A stretch of DNA of 64,000 nucleotides. It comes from CADEEL01 sp050246475. Lineage in GTDB: Bacteria; Pseudomonadota; Alphaproteobacteria; Caulobacterales; Aquidulcibacteraceae. The position numbers and the translations under genes are program-made. The DNA lies in assembly GCA_050246475.1 (NCBI GenBank), contig JBFWVZ010000003.1, positions 1-64,000 of the forward strand. The letters run 5' to 3'. Each line of letters opens with the position of its first letter. Within the stretch, counting starts at the first letter, position 1. Shown one piece after another: positions 59,883 to 64,000 of this stretch. Under the pieces are notes generated by a model. That model did no database searches, was not told where the DNA came from, and saw only the letters and a list, made by a program, of their open reading frames with translations.

Positions 59883-61817
59883 TCAGCCTGACCGCACCTT
59901 CACATACTCCCCCGGCGCGTCGCCGAGAATGGCAAGTTCGTGATCGCCGGGTTGACGCGCGGGAACGTCGCCGCCGCCGCGTTTGCTGAGCCACGCATCC
60001 CAATGCGGCCACCAGGAGCCTGGATGCTCAACCGCATCGGCCTGCCATTCTTCGAGCGTGTCGGGCAGCTCGTCATTGATCCAATGCTGATACTTGTTGG
60101 CGCCGGGCGGATTGATGACGCCGGCGATGTGGCCCGAGCCCGCCATCATGTAGGTCACGTCCCCGCCGAAAAGCTTCGCGGTGCGGAAGACGCTGGGCGC
60201 GGGCGCGATGTGATCTTCCTTCGAACATTGGAAATAGAGCGGGATCTTCACTTTGTTGAGGCGGATCGGCTCGCCGAGCAACGTCATCTCGTTCTTGGCC
60301 ATCGCGTTCTCGTGGTAGAAGCGATTGAGATAGAAGAGGTGAAGCGCGCGCGGCATGCGCGTTTGATCCGCGTTCCAGTACAAGAGATCGAACGGCGGCG
60401 GCTTGTTCCCCAGATAATAATTGTCGACGATGTAGTTCCAGATGAGATCGTTGGCGCGCAGCGAATTGAACGTATCCGCCATCGCCTGCGCATCGAGGAG
60501 GCCGCCATGCTGATCGATGCGGTCTGACAAATATTCGAGCGCGGTCTTATCCGTGAAGATCTTAAGGTCGCCGGCGAGCTCGAAATCGCTCTGCGAGGCA
60601 AAGAACGTCGCGCTCTGGATGCGGCGATCGCCTTTGGCGGCCATGTAGGCAAGGCAAGCGGCCAAGAGCGTGCCGCCGATGCAATAGCCGACCGCGTTGA
60701 CGCGATCCGCGCCGGAAGCATCGAGCGCGGCCTGCACGCCCGCGAAGACGCCGCCCTCCATGTAATCCTCGAACGTGGCTTCCGCCATTTCCGCGTCCGG
60801 GTTCACCCAGGAGGCGACGAAGACAGTGTGGCCCTGCGCGACCAGCCACTTGATGAAGCTGTTCTTCGGCTGGAGATCGAGGATGTAGAATTTGTTGATC
60901 CACGGCGGAAAGATGAGGAGCGGAACCTCATGCACCGTCTCCGTCGTCGGCTCGTATTGCAGCAGCTCGATGATCTCGTTGCGGAAGATGACCTTGCCCG
61001 GCGTCGTCGCGATATTCTCGCCGAGCTTGAAGGCGTCCATATCCGTTTGCGTGATCGCGAGCGCGCCATGCCCGCGCTCGAGATCGTGCGCGAAATTCTC
61101 CATCCCCTTTCGCAAGCTCTCGCCGCGCGTTTGGATCATCGCGCGCAGCGCGGAGGGGTTGGTCATCAGGAAGTTCGAGGGCGAGGCCGCATCCATCGCG
61201 GCCTTGATGAAGAAGGCGGCCTTGCGCTTCGTCGTTTCATCGAGGCCGACGGTCTTCTCCACCAAATCCTGCATGAAGGAGGCGGTGGCGAGATACGTGT
61301 CCCGCATCATCGCGAAGCCGGGATTGGCGCTCCATTCGGGATCGCGGAAGCGCTTGTCGCGCACGGCTTCGCCTTCGGTGCGCTGGCCGGTCATGAAGGC
61401 CATGGCGTTCTTTTCCCAAATCTCAGCGTAGCGGCGCCAGAGATCGGCGTAAGCGTCCCGCAGCGTTTCCGGCTGTTGCGCAAGCTGGGTCCAGAAGCCG
61501 GCCATCGCATCCTGCACGCCGAACGGATCGAGCTTCGACGGCATGTTCGAGCCCGGCGGCGCGGCGGCTTGATTCAAGAAGGCGGTGGCGAAGACGTTGT
61601 TCGCGCGCGTCATCGCCTCGGCGAGGTTGCGGGAGAGATCGGCGATGTCCTCGGGCGTTTGCGCGGTCAGCGCCTCCGGCAGCGTGGCCGTGGGCGCGGC
61701 TGGCTTTTCCGGCGGTCTGGGCGCGGGCGCTGCGGCGGCCGGCGCAGGCGCGGCGGCCTTCTTGCGCGCGCGCTTGCGCTTGGGGGTTGTGGCGGGCGCA
61801 GCGTCATCCGGCGCCAT
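59883..61817 (-). CDS. phaC: Class I poly(3-hydroxyalkanoate) synthase
   Basis: Polymerises 3-hydroxyacyl-CoA into PHA storage granules. It has 644 residues from ATG 61817 (GGGAGAAG upstream). The lipase-like box GYCIGGT carries the catalytic cysteine, and the downstream catalytic Asp (CSKEDHIAP) and His (GSGHIAGVINPP) are intact. An unusual N-terminal extension of about 35 residues, KRKRARKKAAAPAPAAAAP and more, is Lys/Ala/Pro-rich like histone-H1-type tails. No phaA, phaB or phasin gene is adjacent. Divergent from the following lipoprotein gene. Confidence 0.95.
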   Translation of the reverse strand: MAPDDAAPATTPKRKRARKKAAAPAPAAAAPAPRPPEKPAAPTATLPEALTAQTPEDIADLSRNLAEAMTRANNVFATAFLNQAAAPPGSNMPSKLDPFGVQDAMAGFWTQLAQQPETLRDAYADLWRRYAEIWEKNAMAFMTGQRTEGEAVRDKRFRDPEWSANPGFAMMRDTYLATASFMQDLVEKTVGLDETTKRKAAFFIKAAMDAASPSNFLMTNPSALRAMIQTRGESLRKGMENFAHDLERGHGALAITQTDMDAFKLGENIATTPGKVIFRNEIIELLQYEPTTETVHEVPLLIFPPWINKFYILDLQPKNSFIKWLVAQGHTVFVASWVNPDAEMAEATFEDYMEGGVFAGVQAALDASGADRVNAVGYCIGGTLLAACLAYMAAKGDRRIQSATFFASQSDFELAGDLKIFTDKTALEYLSDRIDQHGGLLDAQAMADTFNSLRANDLIWNYIVDNYYLGNKPPPFDLLYWNADQTRMPRALHLFYLNRFYHENAMAKNEMTLLGEPIRLNKVKIPLYFQCSKEDHIAPAPSVFRTAKLFGGDVTYMMAGSGHIAGVINPPGANKYQHWINDELPDTLEEWQADAVEHPGSWWPHWDAWLSKRGGGDVPARQPGDHELAILGDAPGEYVKVRSG

Positions 61818-61923
61818 CGAACTTCTCCCTATCAAGAGCTTCTCGCGGGGCTCGTTGCGGCTGAGAGTGGCATAAGCGCCCGGCCTGGTATAGGACGGCT
61901 TAAAGCGCTCATCGGAGCTTCAA

Positions 61924-62277
61924 GTGGTGCGTTTCGGCCTCTTTTCAGCCCTCGTCATCTTCGCGGCCGCCGCCGCGGGATGTGTTTCGGCTGCGGAGGA
62001 TGAGGGCCGCCCGCTGCCGGAATGGTTCGTCCAGGAGCGCGCCGCGCTCGACGCGGAAGGCTACCCCGATCTCGCCAATGTGCCGGAACGCGTCGACGCC
62101 AACACGCGCCAACCCTATTGGGACGGCGTGACGGCTGAGCTCGAGGCCGAACGCCGCGACATGCAGGCGAGCCCGCGCGCGGAGGCCCCGCCCACCGCCG
62201 ATGAGCAGGCAGCCGCGGCTGAGACGTTCGATCAAGGAGCGCGCGACGCGCTCGAAACGACTCGCCGCCAGCACTAG
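61924..62277 (+). CDS. Predicted lipoprotein of unknown function
   Basis: A 117-residue protein with a signal sequence and lipobox AAAGC (Cys at about 20), then an acidic, charged region containing PLPEWFVQERAALDAEGYPDLANVPERVDA. No family recognised; short Pro/Glu-rich lipoproteins with a YPDL-x-NVPERP segment are frequent in Alphaproteobacteria. The start is GTG 61924 (GTG at 61927 also possible). It is 33 bp upstream of the aminotransferase gene. Confidence 0.7.
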   Translation: MVRFGLFSALVIFAAAAAGCVSAAEDEGRPLPEWFVQERAALDAEGYPDLANVPERVDANTRQPYWDGVTAELEAERRDMQASPRAEAPPTADEQAAAAETFDQGARDALETTRRQH

Positions 62278-62310
62278 CCTCCGCGCTTCCGGGCGCAACC
62301 AAGAAAAACG

Positions 62311-63507
62311 ATGACCGCCGAATTCTACAAAACGCGACGCCTTCCTCCGTATGTGTTCGAGGAAGTGAACAAGGTGAAGGCGCGCCTGCGCAACCAAGGC
62401 GTGGACATCATCGACTTCGGCATGGGCAATCCCGATCTGCCGGTCCCGGCGCATATCGTTGAGAAACTGGTGGAGACGGCGCGCAAGCCGCGCACGAACC
62501 GCTACTCCGCCTCGCGCGGCATCCAAGGCATCCGCAAGGCGATGGCGGGCTATTACGACCGCCGCTTCGGCGTGAAGCTCAACCCCGATACGCAGGTCGT
62601 CGCGACGCTCGGCTCCAAGGAAGGCTTCGCGAACCTGGCGCAGGCGATCACGGCGCCGGGCGATGTGGTGATCGCGCCGAACCCGTCCTATCCGATCCAC
62701 GCCTTCGGCTTCATCATGGCCGGCGGCGTCATCCGCCACATAGAGGCGCACTCGCCGGAGCAATATCTCTCTGGGATTGGGCGCGCCGTGCGCCATTCAG
62801 TGCCGCCGCCGATCGCGATGGTGGTGTGCTATCCCGCGAACCCGACGGCGCAAACCGCCGATCTCGATTTCTACAAGGACGCAATCGCCTTCGCCAAGAA
62901 GCACGACATGTTCGTCCTCTCCGACATGGCGTATTCGGAGGTTTATTTCGACGGCAATCCCCCGCCCTCCGCGCTGCAAGTGCCCGGCGCGACCGATGTG
63001 TGCGTGGAAGTGAACACGCTGTCGAAGACCTATTCGATGGCGGGCTTCCGCGTGGGCTTTGCGTTGGGCAATGAGCGCCTGATCGCTGCTTTGGCGCGTG
63101 TGAAAAGCTATCTCGATTACGGCGCCTACACGCCGATCCAGGTCGCGGCGGCGGCGGCCTTGAACGGCCCGCAGGATTGCGTCGAGGAGATGCGTCAGAC
63201 GTACAAGCATCGCCGCGACGTGCTGGTGGAGACGTTCACGAAAGCGGGCTGGCCCATTCCGTCGCCGAGCGCGTCGATGTTTTGCTGGGCGCCGCTGCCG
63301 GAGCAATTCAAGCACATGGGCAGCGTCGAATTTTCCAAGCGCCTCGTTGAACAGGCCGAGATTGCGGTCGCGCCTGGCGCTGGTTTCGGTGAATACGGCG
63401 ACGGCTTCATCCGCATCGGCCTCGTCGAGAACGAGCAGCGCATCCGCCAAGCCGCGCGCAATCTGAAGAAGTTCCTGGCGAGCAATTCAGCCGTGGCGGC
63501 GGAGTGA
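62311..63507 (+). CDS. Class I/II aminotransferase (AlaC / LL-DAP aminotransferase-like)
   Basis: A 398-residue fold-type I PLP aminotransferase. IIDFGMGNPDLPVP, YSASRGIQGIRKAMA, NPSYPIHAFG, CYPANPTAQTADL and the PLP lysine in LSKTYSMAGFRVGF are intact. The group includes AlaC-type alanine transaminases and LL-diaminopimelate aminotransferases. The pairing with a downstream homoserine dehydrogenase is common in Alphaproteobacteria and suggests a role in aspartate-family or alanine metabolism. Confidence 0.92.
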   Translation: MTAEFYKTRRLPPYVFEEVNKVKARLRNQGVDIIDFGMGNPDLPVPAHIVEKLVETARKPRTNRYSASRGIQGIRKAMAGYYDRRFGVKLNPDTQVVATLGSKEGFANLAQAITAPGDVVIAPNPSYPIHAFGFIMAGGVIRHIEAHSPEQYLSGIGRAVRHSVPPPIAMVVCYPANPTAQTADLDFYKDAIAFAKKHDMFVLSDMAYSEVYFDGNPPPSALQVPGATDVCVEVNTLSKTYSMAGFRVGFALGNERLIAALARVKSYLDYGAYTPIQVAAAAALNGPQDCVEEMRQTYKHRRDVLVETFTKAGWPIPSPSASMFCWAPLPEQFKHMGSVEFSKRLVEQAEIAVAPGAGFGEYGDGFIRIGLVENEQRIRQAARNLKKFLASNSAVAAE

Positions 63508-63531
63508 TGGAGAGCGTGACACTGGCGCAGA

Positions 63532-63650
63532 AACCCCTCCTCCCTGGTGGAGGAGGGGTAGGGGAGGTGGGGCGTTCCGAATTGATCGCGCCGTTGCGCG
63601 CGTGCTTGAGCGCCCCCCACCCCCGGCCCCTCCCCACAAGGGGGAGGGGA
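63532..63650. repeat. C-rich paired palindrome, family 2
   Basis: Hairpin 1 ACCCCTCCTCCCTGG...GGAGGAGGGGT (63533-63559) with GGGGAGGTGGGGCG behind it; then CGCCCCCCACCCCC and hairpin 2 CCCTCCCCACAAGGGGGAGGG (63628-63648). The right arm GGGAGGGGAGC forms the Shine-Dalgarno of hom. Confidence 0.85.
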
Positions 63651-63652
63651 GC

Positions 63653-64000
63653 ATGAGCGAGTTGCGCATTGGGCTTGCGGGCCTTGGCACCGTGGGCGGC
63701 GGGCTCGTCAAACTGCTGGAGGGCAACGCGCCCAAGGTGGGCGGCGGGCGGCTCAAGGTCGTCAGCGTCAGCGCGCGCAATCGCACGCGCAAGCGCGACG
63801 TGGATATTAGCGCGTATGCGTGGGCGGACGATCCCGTCGAGATGGCGGCGGACCCGAACATCGATGTGCTGGTTGAGCTGATCGGCGGTTCGGATGGGCC
63901 GGCGAAGAAGGCCGTCGAAGTCGCGCTCGCGCGCGGCGCCCACGTGGTGACGGCGAACAAAGCGCTTATCGCGATGCACGGCGCCGAGCTTGCGGCGCTC
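63653..64000 (+). CDS. hom: Homoserine dehydrogenase (3' end outside window)
   Basis: The first 116 codons are present. LRIGLAGLGTVGGGLVKLL is the Rossmann NAD(P) motif, LVELIGGSDGPAKKAVE and GAHVVTANKALIA are the following family segments. Reduces aspartate semialdehyde to homoserine on the threonine/methionine branch. ATG 63653 follows GGGAGGGGAGC, which is the arm of the family 2 repeat. Confidence 0.93.
   Translation, partial: MSELRIGLAGLGTVGGGLVKLLEGNAPKVGGGRLKVVSVSARNRTRKRDVDISAYAWADDPVEMAADPNIDVLVELIGGSDGPAKKAVEVALARGAHVVTANKALIAMHGAELAAL

Noticed and set aside
1..64000. CRISPR array, prophage, toxin-antitoxin or restriction locus
   Set aside because: No regularly spaced direct repeats, no Cas, phage structural, methyltransferase or toxin genes were found; the DUF559 protein alone is not evidence of restriction.

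Overview
The window is a GC-rich (about two thirds G+C by eye), densely packed bacterial chromosome segment made almost entirely of core genes. Alphaproteobacteria are indicated by several things together: a Shemin-pathway 5-aminolevulinate synthase facing a HemB that lacks the zinc cysteine cluster; a MucR/Ros regulator; nrdR followed by a riboflavin operon and nusB; the order smpB / folK-rpoZ-rsh / pyrE / pdxJ-acpS-lepB-rnc-era-recO-parC; a Cbp3-type cytochrome bc1 chaperone next to plsX-fabH-ihfA; and alphaproteobacterial small families (DUF2842, DUF6898-like). A Caulobacterales/Hyphomonadaceae-like member is my best guess from gene order, but the sequence alone does not prove it.

Layout. 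1-10.5 kb: 3' part of tgt, a lipoprotein, helicase hrpB with a PLP dehydratase, a lytic transglycosylase, dapA-smpB, a family-5 uracil-DNA glycosylase with a NYN-domain protein, and folK. 10.5-25.3 kb: rpoZ-rsh-crotonase, a CPBP protease, pyrE, an M3 peptidase lipoprotein, then one tightly coupled unit pdxJ-acpS-lepB-rnc-era-[SUKH-like]-recO, then parC and a DUF559 nuclease-like gene. 25.5-34.6 kb: lemA and an M48 protease, motB-bpt, a flavin reductase with a HIBADH-like dehydrogenase, a degenerate receiver protein, and a WYL regulator facing a thioesterase across a perfect palindrome. 34.5-39.3 kb: hemB/hemA divergent, a small DUF6898-like gene, mucR, glyA. 39.4-45.2 kb: nrdR-ribD(reductase only)-ribE-ribBA-ribH-nusB-thiL. 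45.3-53.4 kb: a proton-pumping pyrophosphatase, bamE, cbp3-like chaperone, plsX-fabH-ihfA, two lower-GC small membrane proteins, tRNA-Pro(GGG), and an outer-membrane barrel. 53.5-64 kb: MFS transporter, DUF2842, ctaA, rplM-rpsI, argC, GNAT, phaC, an AlaC/DAP-type aminotransferase and the 5' part of hom.

How it fits together. Most genes sit in short operons with 1-8 bp overlaps. Nine of thirteen tail-to-tail gene pairs share a 4-bp YTAR sequence containing both stop codons, so there is no room for terminators between them. Intergenic space is occupied largely by at least five families of dispersed palindromic repeats, some of which supply Shine-Dalgarno sequences or a stop codon to neighbouring genes. 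No stretch over 300 bases lacks a gene. No phage, IS element, CRISPR array or recognisable defence island is visible. The less ordinary points are the stop-sharing architecture, the repeat families, a riboflavin operon missing functional modules for its first two steps, degenerate metal or phosphorylation sites in Tgt, MucR and the receiver protein, and a SUKH-like gene inside the era-recO unit.
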